Notes: generated by a model not told the origin, from the sequence alone. 64,000 nt of DNA from Thalassococcus sp. S3 (GCF_004216475.1 NZ_CP022303.1:4647001-4711000), one strand, 5' to 3'. Counted from the stretch's first letter, positions 8,629-17,737 are shown. A program made the numbers and translations.

Positions 8629-10158
8629 ATGACACATGGTCGAAAACACCGCGTCCTGCTCATCAACGCTTATTTCGACCCCTGGCGAATGGCCACACCC
8701 ACCCGGCTTTTTGTGCCGCGTGCGATGGCCCCCTATATGTTGGCAGGCTATTTCGACGCCACGCAATGCGAGGTGCGGGTCTGGGACGAGGCTTTTCATG
8801 GGGCCATGCTTGATCCCGCGCTCTTTGCCTGGCCCGACATGGTGGTCATCAGCGGACTGACGGCCGCATTCGACCGCGCCCGTCAGCTTGCCGCCTATTG
8901 CCGGCACGCCAATCCCCGCGTGATCACGGTGATCGGCGGCCCGATCCCCAGGGCGCTGCCGGGTATTTGCGCCGATGTGTTCGACTACGCCTGCATGGGC
9001 GATGTGGAAGAGATCGCGTCTTTGATCGAGGCCACGCTCGGCCCCGATGCCGTCCAGCTTGACGGCGCGCCGCGCTTTGATCTGACCGCGCCCAAACTTG
9101 GTCTTGGCTTTGTCGAAACCACGAAAAACTGCAATTTTGCCTGTGCCTTCTGCTCCCTGACCGGAGAAAATCGCGCCTATGTCGCGCATTCCGACGCGTC
9201 GATCACGCGTCAGCTCGACGCGATGGGCAAAGTGCCCATCGTGATGGTGCTCGACAACAACTTCTTCGGCAGCAACCGGCGCAGCTATGAACATCGTGTC
9301 GAACTTCTGGGCGAACGCTGGCGGTCAGGCCAATTCCGGGGATGGGGCGCATTGGTGACCGGGGATTTCTTCAAACGCCCCGCCAACCTCGAGCTGGCCG
9401 CCAAGAATGGCTGTATCGGCTTGTTCTCTGGCGTGGAATCCCTCGATCCCGAGATTTTGCAAGGCTTCAACAAGAAACAAAGCCTGTCGTCCGATCCCCT
9501 GTCGCTCGCGCAGGCCTGCGCCGAGCACGGTATCGCCTTTGACTACGGGCTGATCTTTGATTTTGCTCGGCAGACCATCGCGGAGGTTGACGCGCAGATG
9601 GACCGACTGATCAGCGATCACCGTATGCCGCTCCCAGCACTGGCGTCGCTTGCCATCCCGATCGCCGGAACCCCCATGTTTGACGAGGCGGTGCAGTCGC
9701 AGCGGATCATGCCCGGCGTCTTGCTCAGCGACATGGATGGGCAAAAGCTGGTCGAATGGCCGCAGGACCCCGTTGAAAAGGTTGTACCCTTCTTTCAACG
9801 TCTGCTCAGGATGCAGGGCCGTAGGACGGCGCTGGCGCGTCATGTGGTGCGGCATGCCTGGCACTGGCGCAGGCACCTGCCGATTGAAACGACGCTGCTC
9901 TCTCTCGTGCGGCCCCTGCACCGGTTCGGCCCGCGCATCGGCGTCGGCAGCCTGGCGCAGATGCGGCAATCCTGGCGCGAACCAAAGCTGACCTATTGTG
10001 CGATGACAGACAGGCCGCGCCTGGCTTATCAGCCGATCCACCATATGCCTGATCGGTTCCGCGCCGATTTTGAACCTTTGGTGGTTACCGATGCCAAGGG
10101 CGCCCTGACAGACACGTTCGAGGCCGCGCGGACCGCCCCCTTGGCCCAGGTCGTCTAG
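8629..10158 (+). CDS. B12-binding-type radical SAM protein
   Basis: 509 residues from ATG 8629; an upstream in-frame ATG at 8494 would run through the promoter region. The N-terminal ~145 residues form a Rossmann-like cobalamin-binding-type domain (VVISGLTAAFDRARQLAAY, VIGGPIPRALPGI) without an obvious DxHxxG motif, so base-off cobalamin binding is not certain. The [4Fe-4S] motif is C168-x3-C172-x2-C175 (CNFACAFC), and the rest matches the radical SAM barrel. The C-terminal ~120 residues are basic and unassigned. Such enzymes methylate or rearrange unreactive carbons, often in lipids or natural products. It converges on a glycosyltransferase with a 4-base overlap of stops; a lipid substrate is inferred from the neighbours only. 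Confidence 0.85.
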   Translation: MTHGRKHRVLLINAYFDPWRMATPTRLFVPRAMAPYMLAGYFDATQCEVRVWDEAFHGAMLDPALFAWPDMVVISGLTAAFDRARQLAAYCRHANPRVITVIGGPIPRALPGICADVFDYACMGDVEEIASLIEATLGPDAVQLDGAPRFDLTAPKLGLGFVETTKNCNFACAFCSLTGENRAYVAHSDASITRQLDAMGKVPIVMVLDNNFFGSNRRSYEHRVELLGERWRSGQFRGWGALVTGDFFKRPANLELAAKNGCIGLFSGVESLDPEILQGFNKKQSLSSDPLSLAQACAEHGIAFDYGLIFDFARQTIAEVDAQMDRLISDHRMPLPALASLAIPIAGTPMFDEAVQSQRIMPGVLLSDMDGQKLVEWPQDPVEKVVPFFQRLLRMQGRRTALARHVVRHAWHWRRHLPIETTLLSLVRPLHRFGPRIGVGSLAQMRQSWREPKLTYCAMTDRPRLAYQPIHHMPDRFRADFEPLVVTDAKGALTDTFEAARTAPLAQVV

Positions 10159-11174
10159 GCGCCGCCTTCGGCGACCCGAACGTTTTGCAAAAACCGCGAC
10201 GTGCAGGCGGCCCAGTTCCAACGCTCTGCAGCGGCGCGGCAGGCGGCGGGCTGACGCTGTTCCAATGCCGCAAGCGCCGCGGCATGCAGATCGTCGGACA
10301 AGACGCCTGTCACGCCGTCCTGGATCACGTCACGCGGTCCCATCACCGGGTAGGCGGCAACCGAAAGACCGGAGGCGAGCGCCTCCAGAAGAACCATGCC
10401 AAACGTATCGGTGCGCGACGGAAAGACGAAGACATCCGCCGCCGCATAATGACGGGCCAGATCCTTGCCAGTCTTGACGCCGGTAAAGTGAACATCGGGA
10501 TAGTCCCGCTGGAGCTGGGCAAGCTGCGGTCCATCGCCGACCACGACCTTGCTTCCCGGCAGGTCCAGCGCCAAAAAGGCAGACAGGTTCTTTTCCACCG
10601 CGACCCGCCCGACGTTCAGAAAGATCGGGCGCGGCAGATCAGCGAAGGGGTCCGAGCCGCAATTCGGGCGAAAAAGACTGGTATCCACGCCGCGTGGCCA
10701 TGTCATGAGATTTCGAAATCCCCTCGCCTCAAGATCATCCCGAAGACTCCCGGTGGCGACCATGCACCCCGCGCCATGATTGTGAAACCGCCGCAAAATG
10801 GCATAGGTGGCCCTGACCGGCACAGGCGCCCGCGCGGCGATGTATTCGGGAAACCGCGTGTGATAGCTGGTTGTAAACGGCCGTTTCCGGCGCCTAAGGG
10901 CCGACGCGGCCAGCAGCCCCAAGGGCCCTTCGGTTGCGATATGCACATGATCACAACCAGACGCGTCGATCATATACATGATCCGGCGGCGCGTGGTCAG
11001 TGACAAACGCACTGTCGGATATGTCGGACAGGGAAGCGTTCGAAATTGGCAGGGGCTGATAACCTCGGATCTGATCCCCTGTTCAGACAAAGTGTCGATC
11101 GTATGCTCAAGCGTTCGCATAACGCCGTTCACGTCAGGCCGCCAAGCATCAGTTATGAACAGGACCGATGTCAC
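10155..11174 (-). CDS. Glycosyltransferase family 4 (group 1)
   Basis: 339 residues, GT-B fold. The start is a GTG at 11174; no other start preserves the N-terminal strand SVLFITDAWRPDVNGVMRTLE, a sequence typical of GT4 enzymes that glycosylate lipids. The donor-binding EX7E-like region is PSRTDTFGMVLLEALASG, and LNVGRVAVEKNLSAFLAL is the usual interdomain start of the second Rossmann domain. No membrane segments. The best resemblance is to the MgtA-like glycolipid or mannosyl transferases. It is read towards the radical SAM gene and follows the hydroxylase gene after 436 bases on the same strand. Sugar donor and acceptor not determinable. Confidence 0.88.
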   Translation of the reverse strand: MTSVLFITDAWRPDVNGVMRTLEHTIDTLSEQGIRSEVISPCQFRTLPCPTYPTVRLSLTTRRRIMYMIDASGCDHVHIATEGPLGLLAASALRRRKRPFTTSYHTRFPEYIAARAPVPVRATYAILRRFHNHGAGCMVATGSLRDDLEARGFRNLMTWPRGVDTSLFRPNCGSDPFADLPRPIFLNVGRVAVEKNLSAFLALDLPGSKVVVGDGPQLAQLQRDYPDVHFTGVKTGKDLARHYAAADVFVFPSRTDTFGMVLLEALASGLSVAAYPVMGPRDVIQDGVTGVLSDDLHAAALAALEQRQPAACRAAAERWNWAACTSRFLQNVRVAEGGA

Positions 11175-11610
11175 CGCGCCATGTCCCGCAGGAATTCAGA
11201 CCGGATCGCGCCCTCTTTGAAAGGGCTGGCATGAGTGACCGCGCGCTTTGCCATGTTTCTGGCAAAGGCTCTCAGCACCGCATCTTTGAAATGCCCTTTC
11301 CTCAGAGACAAACCAGACAGACAAATCTTGCAATAATGGCTTAACCCTGTCCACGAGACAGAGAACTCATAACCCCGCACCACGATCTCCCGATGGGTTT
11401 ACCCCGACGAAAGAAACGCAAGCGGCCCGACCGTGCAAGCCCTTCAAACGGTATCCTGATAACTTTGAACCGCTATTCGCGTTTCACGTCTCGGAGCTCA
11501 CAGCAGGCAGATTGCAAAAGCTCCGAGGACGATGATCAAGCAAAACGGTTATTCTGCGCCCATCTGGTCATGTCGTTATCGCCAATTCACACGCAAAGGC
11601 GAACACCACC
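11175..11610. other. Intergenic region between hydroxylase and glycosyltransferase genes
   Basis: 436 bases with no convincing gene. A perfect 9-base inverted repeat CTCGGAGCT / AGCTCCGAG (11490-11498 and 11519-11527, 20-base loop) is the only clear structure; no T-run follows on either strand. A 70-codon minus-strand reading frame ends at 11171 in a GTGA overlap with the glycosyltransferase start but does not resemble a known protein. Confidence 0.5.
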
Positions 11611-12594
11611 TCAAGCAGCCCCGCTCATCCGCTTTCGCCGCTCTTTGATCCGCTCATCGGCGGCTTGCGTGCCGTCGTGGAAGGACCCGAAAAGTTTGTC
11701 CCATGGGATCTCAAGCGAGCCATAGTTACACTCGAAGTAACGGTGATGCATCTGGTGATGAAAGGTGCCCAGCCGCAGCCGGTTTTTGTCTTTCACCATA
11801 AGCCCCTCGAACCCCGTATGTGTCGTCACCGCGGTCAGCACGTAATACTGCAGATGATAAAGCACGTGCACCGGGTTTGACGGGATCACGAAATGGATCA
11901 GCACCGAGCCAAGAAAGATCAAATGTTCGACCGGATGCATCGCCATGCCCGACCAGGGACCCACGTTTATGTTCCGATGATGCAAGGCATGCACATGTCG
12001 ATAGAAGAACGGAATATGCAGAAACCGGTGTATCCAGTAGAAATAGAAGCTTTCCCAAATCGGGATAAGCAGGAAAAGCGCCACGAACCAGATCGGGTTT
12101 TCGGCAAAAGTCATCAACGGCGCGTACCCATTTGACATCGCCCAGAAGACAAGAACTTCGTAAAAGGTCCAGATCGGCACGCCTGAGGCGAGTGTCCAGA
12201 ACATGTTATCCCGAATTTGGCCGCCCAAAGTAAATTGTCGGCCGTTCTTCATCAGCGGGCGCGGATCGTATTTCAGCCTCTGGCCCTGTTTGGTGAACGT
12301 ATAAAAATAAAGATGCAGCGCCCCGGCCACCAGCGTCACGAGGATCAGGTTGCGGATAAACAGCTCGGCAATCCAGCCAACGGCGAGGGTTTTCGTTTCC
12401 TCCAGCGGCGGCTGAAAGAAATGGAACGAGACAAACGCGATGCCCACGATGATCAATCGCTCGGTGATCAGGAACCAGGAATTCCAGATCCAGGCCAGCA
12501 TGGCCACCGGACGTGGTGGCCACCGGAAAAACGGTGACACTTCCAAAGGCACGTTGGGCGTGTGGTTCCAGCCTTTCAATGGGGCATCCGACAT
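11611..12594 (-). CDS. Fatty acid hydroxylase / sterol desaturase superfamily protein
   Basis: 327 residues, integral membrane di-iron oxygenase. The three histidine boxes are present: HRFLH (189-193), HALHH (202-206, with H200 nearby) and HHQMHHRYFECNYG (starting 279). About five hydrophobic segments precede and separate them. Members hydroxylate or desaturate acyl chains, sterols or carotenoids, or cleave alkylglycerols; this sequence looks like the bacterial sterol desaturase group often annotated in Roseobacters, with the motif HNxNYG variant ECNYG. Substrate unknown. It is divergent from a LysR regulator (104 bases between starts), which may control it, and shares orientation with the glycosyltransferase downstream. 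Confidence 0.9.
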   Translation of the reverse strand: MSDAPLKGWNHTPNVPLEVSPFFRWPPRPVAMLAWIWNSWFLITERLIIVGIAFVSFHFFQPPLEETKTLAVGWIAELFIRNLILVTLVAGALHLYFYTFTKQGQRLKYDPRPLMKNGRQFTLGGQIRDNMFWTLASGVPIWTFYEVLVFWAMSNGYAPLMTFAENPIWFVALFLLIPIWESFYFYWIHRFLHIPFFYRHVHALHHRNINVGPWSGMAMHPVEHLIFLGSVLIHFVIPSNPVHVLYHLQYYVLTAVTTHTGFEGLMVKDKNRLRLGTFHHQMHHRYFECNYGSLEIPWDKLFGSFHDGTQAADERIKERRKRMSGAA

Positions 12595-12697
12595 GTTTGG
12601 CCTCCGTGGATTTAAGGACCTTTTCAGCTTCGCAGATGCAGCTTCCGTTGAAAAACGCTATTATCTGTGCAACTAAATCGGAATTTCAGAGGATGCG

Positions 12698-13618
12698 ATG
12701 ACCGTCTCACTCAAGGCTATGGCGTATTTCACGACCGCCGTGCGGCATGGAAACATCGCCAAGGCGGCTGCAGAACTAAACATTGCCGCCTCCGCCGTGG
12801 CAGCGGCAATCGACCAGATCGAAGATGCGTTCGACCTGACCCTTGTCACCCGCCAGCGGTCTCGCGGGATCCAGCCAAATGCGAATGGGCGCGCAATTGC
12901 GCGCAAGTGTGAAAGACTGCTGGAGGAGCATCGCTCGCTCATGGCGGAGGGTGCCGACTTGAGACAAGCGCTGCATGGCACATTGCGTATCGGCTATTAC
13001 GCACCCGTCGCACCCGCGTTTCTTCCGCAGGTCCTGGCCTCCTTTGTTCCGTCCAGCGGCGATGTCGATATCCATCTGGACGAATGCGACAATGACAAAG
13101 CTCAGGACGGTCTGCTGGACGGAACCTATGACGTGATCCTTTTTGTCAGCGACCGCGTCCGCCCAGCGCTGGATTTCGATGTCCTGACCGAGGCGCCGCC
13201 CTATTGCCTTCTGCCTCCGACCCATGATCTGGCCCGGAACGCGTCGGTTTCACTGGGCGAGCTTGCAAGCGAGCCCATGGTGGTTCTGAACCGGCCGCTC
13301 GCCACGGCCTATTACCAGAACCTGCTCAAGATGCGGGGGCAGGACGCGGCCATCGTCGCCTATGCCACTTCGACGGAAATGGTGCGCAGTCTTGTCGGGG
13401 CGGGTCACGGCTGTGCGATCCTCAACATGGTCCCGCTGACGCGCCAGACCTATTGCGGCGCCGAAGTTGTGGCGCTGCCGATCTACGATCCATTGCCGCC
13501 GCTCACGCTCTCGCTGGGCTATGACAAAACACGCCCGCGGCGGCTGGTCCGGCACTTCGTCTCGGCGTGTAAAGCGGCTTTTGCCGACGACGCCGAGCAC
13601 AGGTTCATCGTCGGGTAA
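12698..13618 (+). CDS. LysR-family transcriptional regulator
   Basis: 306 residues. The N-terminal winged helix spans about 4-64 (LKAMAYFTTAVRHGNIAKAAAEL, then AASAVAAAIDQIEDAFDLTLVTRQ), and the remainder is a LysR substrate-binding domain (LRIGYYAPVAPAFLPQVLASF, TSTEMVRSLVGAGHGCAILNM). LysR proteins usually bind the intergenic region shared with the divergently transcribed target; the hydroxylase gene at 11611-12594 fits that arrangement. The SDR gene on its other side is convergent, so is less likely to be its target. The effector is unknown. Confidence 0.9.
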   Translation: MTVSLKAMAYFTTAVRHGNIAKAAAELNIAASAVAAAIDQIEDAFDLTLVTRQRSRGIQPNANGRAIARKCERLLEEHRSLMAEGADLRQALHGTLRIGYYAPVAPAFLPQVLASFVPSSGDVDIHLDECDNDKAQDGLLDGTYDVILFVSDRVRPALDFDVLTEAPPYCLLPPTHDLARNASVSLGELASEPMVVLNRPLATAYYQNLLKMRGQDAAIVAYATSTEMVRSLVGAGHGCAILNMVPLTRQTYCGAEVVALPIYDPLPPLTLSLGYDKTRPRRLVRHFVSACKAAFADDAEHRFIVG

Positions 13619-13768
13619 ACGCCGGCGCGCAACACAGTTTGCCCTAGGTCTACGGCGAGCCAATCGCCCCGGCGGCGCTGAACCAGAACGCCGCGACTAT
13701 CAAACCGGGGCTGATCTGTCGGCACCTGCTGCGTGAGAGGCTTTTCCGTCTGAACGGCAGATGTGCGA

Positions 13769-14512
13769 TCACGAGAACAGCATGCCCCCGTTTATGTCGA
13801 TATTCGCTCCGGTCACAAAGGCGCTGTCCTCGCAGGCAAGGAACAGGACCAGATTGGCCGTATCTTCCACGTTGCCCTGACGCTTGAGGGGCGCATTGGA
13901 TTCAAAACCCCGGCGGCCCGCATCCGGCGTGTGGATATTGTGAAAATCCGTATCGATCATGCCCGGACACAGCGCATTTACGCGGATGTCGGGGCCCAAT
14001 TCCTTGGCCAGCCCCCGTGTCATGGTCATCACCGCGCCCTTTGCGGTGGCGTAGGCCACGGCACCCGGCCCTCCGCCATCGCGTCCCGCCTGACTGGCCA
14101 GATTGACGATTGCACCCGTTTTCATGTGTTGCAGACAGGCCTTTGTCATCAGAAACGTGCTGGTCAGGTTCAACGACATCACCGCGTCCCAATGCTCAAG
14201 TTCCATCTCGGCAATGGTCTTTCGTGCGATCAGTCCGCCGGCATTGTTGACCAGAATGTCAACGCCGCCAAAGGTTGCCATTGTCTTTTCGACCAGCGCC
14301 TCGACGGCCTCGGGATCGTTCAGATCGCCTTGCAGTGCGATAGCATTGCCTCCGGCCTTTTCGATATCCGTGACAACGGCATCGGCACCCTTTGAACTGG
14401 CATAGTAATTGATCGCCACGTTCGCGCCTTCCGCGGCCAGTTTCCGCGCCACGGCCCCACCTATGTCCCGGCCTCCGCCGGTGATGATGGCGGTCTTGCC
14501 TGCGAGTTTCAT
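13769..14512 (-). CDS. Short-chain dehydrogenase/reductase (SDR)
   Basis: 247 residues from ATG 14512, which has an AGGAG-type site 6-7 bases upstream; a start 21 bases earlier lacks one. NAD(P)-binding motif ITGGGRDIGGAVA, the NNAG motif at 89-92, catalytic S140 and Y154-x3-K158 (YATAK). The closest general type is 3-oxoacyl-ACP-reductase-like/sugar-alcohol dehydrogenase SDRs. It lies 49 bases downstream of the TRAP transporter genes on the same strand, so it probably oxidises or reduces the imported organic acid or polyol. Residue N36 after the second strand, rather than an acidic residue, leaves cofactor preference open. Confidence 0.9.
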   Translation of the reverse strand: MKLAGKTAIITGGGRDIGGAVARKLAAEGANVAINYYASSKGADAVVTDIEKAGGNAIALQGDLNDPEAVEALVEKTMATFGGVDILVNNAGGLIARKTIAEMELEHWDAVMSLNLTSTFLMTKACLQHMKTGAIVNLASQAGRDGGGPGAVAYATAKGAVMTMTRGLAKELGPDIRVNALCPGMIDTDFHNIHTPDAGRRGFESNAPLKRQGNVEDTANLVLFLACEDSAFVTGANIDINGGMLFS

Positions 14513-14561
14513 GATCAGTCTCCTGTTTTTCACGGCAGGCCAGACCTGCCTTATGCGGGTG

Positions 14562-15872
14562 CTAGGGGAAGGCGGCGGGCATCAGCAGACGCGGCAGCCA
14601 AAGGATGATCTCGGGGAGCGCGGCCAGAAGCACCAGAATGGCCAGCATCGGGGCAAGGATGATGGCCACCTCTCGCAAGACCTGCACAACGTTCAGCCCG
14701 CCGATGGCCGAGGCGATCAAAAGGCAGAGCCCATAGGGCGGTGTGACAAGGCCAAAGGCCAGCGATACGATCCCGATGATGGCAAAGGCAATCGGATCAA
14801 GTCCCCCCGCCTGTGCGACCGGCATCAACACCGTTCCCAAAATGATGATCGTCGGGATCGCGTCGATGAAAAGTCCAAAGATCAGAAATAGCGCGGCGAT
14901 GACCAGCGCGGTGCCGAATGGGCCAAACTCCCAGGCCGTCAGCAGCGCGACGATCATGCGGGGCGCGTTGTAGAAGGACAAAAGCCAGCCAAAAGCCGTC
15001 GCCGTGCCGATCGCGAACAGGGAAATCGCCGCAAAGCGCGCGGTGTCATAAAGGATGTGCCCCAGATCCCTTGGCTTCACCGTGCGATAGACGAACATGC
15101 CCAGGATCAGCGCATAGCCCGCAGCGATAATCGCGCTTTCGGTCGGGGTGACGATACCCCCGACAATCCCGCCGATCACGAAGATCGGGGTCAGCAGCGC
15201 CAGGGCCGCGCCCTTCCATGCGGCGAAGAATTCGCTCCAATTCGGTACCGCGTTGACGGGATAGCCGCGCCGCTTGGCGAACCCGTATACCGTGGCGATC
15301 AACGCCAGACCGATCATCAGCCCGGGGATGGCTCCGCCCAGGAAGAGCGCGCCTACCGAAATCTGCATCACGCCGCCCCAGACAATCATCAGGATCGACG
15401 GCGGGATGATCACGCCCATCACTGACGAACAGGCCGTGATCGCCACGGCGAAACGCGTATCATATCCCTCTCGCTGCATGGCGGGGATCAGGATCTTGCC
15501 GATCCCGGCGGCATCCGCCGTGGACGACCCCGAGATACCGGCAAAGAGCATCGAGACCGCCACGTTCACATGCCCCAGCCCGCCCGGCATCCAGCCTGTC
15601 AGCACGCGGGCGAGTTCGATCAGACGGTCCGTGACCTTGCCCGAATTCATCAGATTCGCGGCCAATAGGAAAAACGGCACGGCCAACAGGATAAAGGAAT
15701 TGTAGGACTGGAACATCCGGTCCAGCACGATGAACGGCGTTAGCCTAAGCTCGATCAGCACGACCGGCACGGTGGCAAGCCCCAGCGCGAACGCGACCGG
15801 TATTCGAATAACGATAAGAAGCAGAAAGGCCGCGACCAGCATCAGGCTTGCGGTGGCTGTATCGAGGATCAT
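14562..15872 (-). CDS. dctM: TRAP transporter large permease DctM
   Basis: 436 residues, about 12 membrane segments, member of the ion-transporter superfamily. Start ATG 15872 overlaps the DctQ stop as ATGA. Typical DctM features: AVPFFLLAANLMNSGKVTDRL after the second segment, GISGSSTADAAGIGKILIPAM, and the C-terminal half repeat containing FIDAIPTIIILGTVLMPVA. It transports an organic acid or related solute delivered by DctP using the sodium gradient. Part of dctPQM followed by the SDR gene. Confidence 0.95.
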   Translation of the reverse strand: MILDTATASLMLVAAFLLLIVIRIPVAFALGLATVPVVLIELRLTPFIVLDRMFQSYNSFILLAVPFFLLAANLMNSGKVTDRLIELARVLTGWMPGGLGHVNVAVSMLFAGISGSSTADAAGIGKILIPAMQREGYDTRFAVAITACSSVMGVIIPPSILMIVWGGVMQISVGALFLGGAIPGLMIGLALIATVYGFAKRRGYPVNAVPNWSEFFAAWKGAALALLTPIFVIGGIVGGIVTPTESAIIAAGYALILGMFVYRTVKPRDLGHILYDTARFAAISLFAIGTATAFGWLLSFYNAPRMIVALLTAWEFGPFGTALVIAALFLIFGLFIDAIPTIIILGTVLMPVAQAGGLDPIAFAIIGIVSLAFGLVTPPYGLCLLIASAIGGLNVVQVLREVAIILAPMLAILVLLAALPEIILWLPRLLMPAAFP

Positions 15873-16363
15873 CTCGCCAGCCTCCGCGCCTGCCGGTAGT
15901 CCTGCAGGCATTGCATCAGCCTGAAGGCGGACAGGATGGCCCAAAGTGTCCCCACAATCGGCAGCGCCACATGGGTGACAAGCAGGTTCGCCCGCATCAT
16001 GACCGATCGCTGTCTGCTGCCGAATTCGGCATATTCAATCCCGTAAACCGCGAAGATCAGACCAAATAACAGAATGGCGAGATGGACGATCCCGTTCTGC
16101 GCCAGTCGCATCAAGGGGGAGCGCGCGTCCGGCATAACACGGACGTCAAAATGCGTTCCGTCCCAGACAGCCACGACCGATCCGATCATGACGATCCAGA
16201 TGAAGATGAAGGTCGCAAGCTCCTCGGTCCAAAGATATGTGGGGATCAACCCGGTGTAGCGAGAGATCACCTGCATCGCGACCGGGACAGCCAGGACACC
16301 CATCAGCACGCCCAGCGAGAGACGAAGACCGGCACAGAACCGGTCGAGAAGCCGTTCGATCAT
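15869..16363 (-). CDS. dctQ: TRAP transporter small permease DctQ
   Basis: 164 residues from ATG 16363, preceded by GAGGGG at about nine bases. Four hydrophobic segments and the family signature VISRYTGLIPTYLWTEELATFIFIW (in part) identify the small TRAP membrane subunit. It is separated from dctP by 83 bases that hold a strong hairpin, and overlaps dctM by ATGA, so Q and M are translationally coupled while P can be expressed at a different level. Confidence 0.93.
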   Translation of the reverse strand: MIERLLDRFCAGLRLSLGVLMGVLAVPVAMQVISRYTGLIPTYLWTEELATFIFIWIVMIGSVVAVWDGTHFDVRVMPDARSPLMRLAQNGIVHLAILLFGLIFAVYGIEYAEFGSRQRSVMMRANLLVTHVALPIVGTLWAILSAFRLMQCLQDYRQARRLAR

Positions 16364-16406
16364 ATTTGAAATTCCCCTCGCGAAAGTCACGAGATCAGCA
16401 GGACGA

Positions 16407-16435
16407 CGGGGCACCAGAACAACACCGGTGCCCCG
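16407..16435 (-). promoter_or_regulatory. Intercistronic hairpin between dctP and dctQ
   Basis: Perfect 9-base arms CGGGGCACC (16407-16415) and GGTGCCCCG (16427-16435) with an 11-base loop, just after the dctP stop. No T-run follows. Such a structure could block 3' exonucleases and so keep the binding-protein message more abundant than the permease message, which is a common need in binding-protein-dependent transport; this role is inferred. Confidence 0.6.
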
Positions 16436-16446
16436 CCTCTGACTGC

Positions 16447-17430
16447 TCACATACCCCGGATTTCCGCCAGAAGCTCGGTTGCATCCAGTTCCGCCGCATA
16501 GGTGTCCTGGACCGGTTTCACAAGCTCAAGCATCTGATCGCGTCCCTCGAACTCATGGATCACAATCTGCCCGGCATCGGCCATTTCCTGAAGGATCTTG
16601 CCGTCCGCGCTGCTTTCAAGCGCCCGGCCAAAGGCGCCCGCCTCGGCTCCGGCTTCCATTACGGCCGCCTGCAAGTCTTCCGGCAGCGCATCGAACGTCT
16701 TAGCCGACATGACGATGGGGCGCACGGTGATCGTGTGCTGCGTCAGCGAGATGTGCGGGGACACTTCGTAGAATTTCAGGTTTTGGATCGACGCGGCCTC
16801 ATTCTCGAAACCCGCGATCACGCCAGTCTGGATCGCGTTGTAAACCTCGTTGTAGGCGATGGCCGACGGGGCCGCGCCCACCGCGCCAAAGGTCTGGGCC
16901 TGGATCGGCGCGCCCATAACGCGCATCCTGTGACCTGCCAGCTCTTCCATGTTGGTGATCGGCTCGGCCGAGGCCAGGTTGCGAACGCCCCCGCCGTGAT
17001 AGCCGATAATGACAATGCCCGCGGCCTCGCGCAGATCGTCCTCAAGAGGGGCCAAAACATCCGATGACAGAACCGCATTCCAGTGGTCCAGATCGCGGAA
17101 CAGAAACGGCATGTCCATCAGCGGAATGGACTCGGAAAACACCGCCATGTTCGACGGCGCCAGAATCGTGTAATCCACCGCAACGCCCTGATTGAGGTAG
17201 GTGACGTAATCGCTCTCGACGCCCAGCTCACCATTCAGGCGCAGGTCGAAATCCACATCTCCATCGTATTTCTCTCCGACCAGGCGTTCGAACTCGCGAA
17301 GGGTTTTGGTAAAGGCGTGCTCTTCGTCGAACATGCTGGCGCCTTTAAGCGTGGTTTGCGCCTCGACCGCGGACATGCCGCAGGCGAACGCGGCGGCAAC
17401 GGTGGCCGCCTTGAGTGAAAAGTTGAGCAT
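16447..17430 (-). CDS. dctP: TRAP transporter substrate-binding protein DctP
   Basis: 327 residues from ATG 17430 with GGAGGA five bases upstream. Signal peptide ending near SAVEAQT. The conserved substrate-contacting arginine lies in AGHRMRVMGAPIQAQTF, where DctP proteins place the carboxylate-binding arginine, so the ligand is probably an organic acid. Other family marks: DMPFLFRDLDHWNAV and NEVYNAIQTGVIAGFENEA. First gene of dctPQM-SDR, divergent from a FadR-type regulator. Confidence 0.94.
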   Translation of the reverse strand: MLNFSLKAATVAAAFACGMSAVEAQTTLKGASMFDEEHAFTKTLREFERLVGEKYDGDVDFDLRLNGELGVESDYVTYLNQGVAVDYTILAPSNMAVFSESIPLMDMPFLFRDLDHWNAVLSSDVLAPLEDDLREAAGIVIIGYHGGGVRNLASAEPITNMEELAGHRMRVMGAPIQAQTFGAVGAAPSAIAYNEVYNAIQTGVIAGFENEAASIQNLKFYEVSPHISLTQHTITVRPIVMSAKTFDALPEDLQAAVMEAGAEAGAFGRALESSADGKILQEMADAGQIVIHEFEGRDQMLELVKPVQDTYAAELDATELLAEIRGM

Positions 17431-17737
17431 AATGTCCTCCCGGTTTTGCTCTTCCTGTCTGCCAGTCGCCCCTCCCAGGCGTGACATGGGTCTTCCGTTA
17501 TCCCGGCTCTGTCAGGTGCTCCCGTTCGGGCACAGGTCGGAATTCGTTTGGAGCATGACAACCCAAAACTTGTATACTAGTCAACATTTATTATTTTGGA
17601 TGTATGGGATGTTTCAAAATAGAGTCTGAGCTTCGCTTCAGGGCATTCCGGGAGATCTTTCTAGTATGCAAGAAAACAGGCTGCTAAGGCTGTCGATCTC
17701 TGGCACAGTGGGGCAAAGGCGAACAGAAAGACATGAA
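17431..17737. other. Divergent promoter region of the TRAP operon and GntR gene
   Basis: 307 bases between the dctP and GntR starts. It contains an A+T-rich core around 17560-17630 with one clear palindrome (listed separately) and no gene. Promoters for both directions should lie here. Confidence 0.6.
17568..17581. promoter_or_regulatory. Probable operator of the GntR/FadR-type regulator
   Basis: ACTTGTATACTAGT, a near-perfect palindrome centred on GTATAC (12 of 14 positions match the reverse complement). It lies about 140 bases upstream of dctP and 156 bases upstream of the regulator start. FCD-type GntR regulators commonly bind short palindromes of the TTGTATAC kind located in such divergent regions. 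Binding by this regulator is inferred. Confidence 0.6.

Noticed and set aside
8405..8635. N-terminal extension of the cNMP-CPBP gene across the divergent promoter
   Set aside because: The extra 77 residues are low-complexity and basic and the cNMP domain begins right after ATG 8404.
11171..11383. 70-codon minus-strand frame ending in a GTGA overlap with the glycosyltransferase
   Set aside because: The overlap is suggestive, but there is no good ribosome site or recognisable domain. Kept only as a note on the intergenic region.
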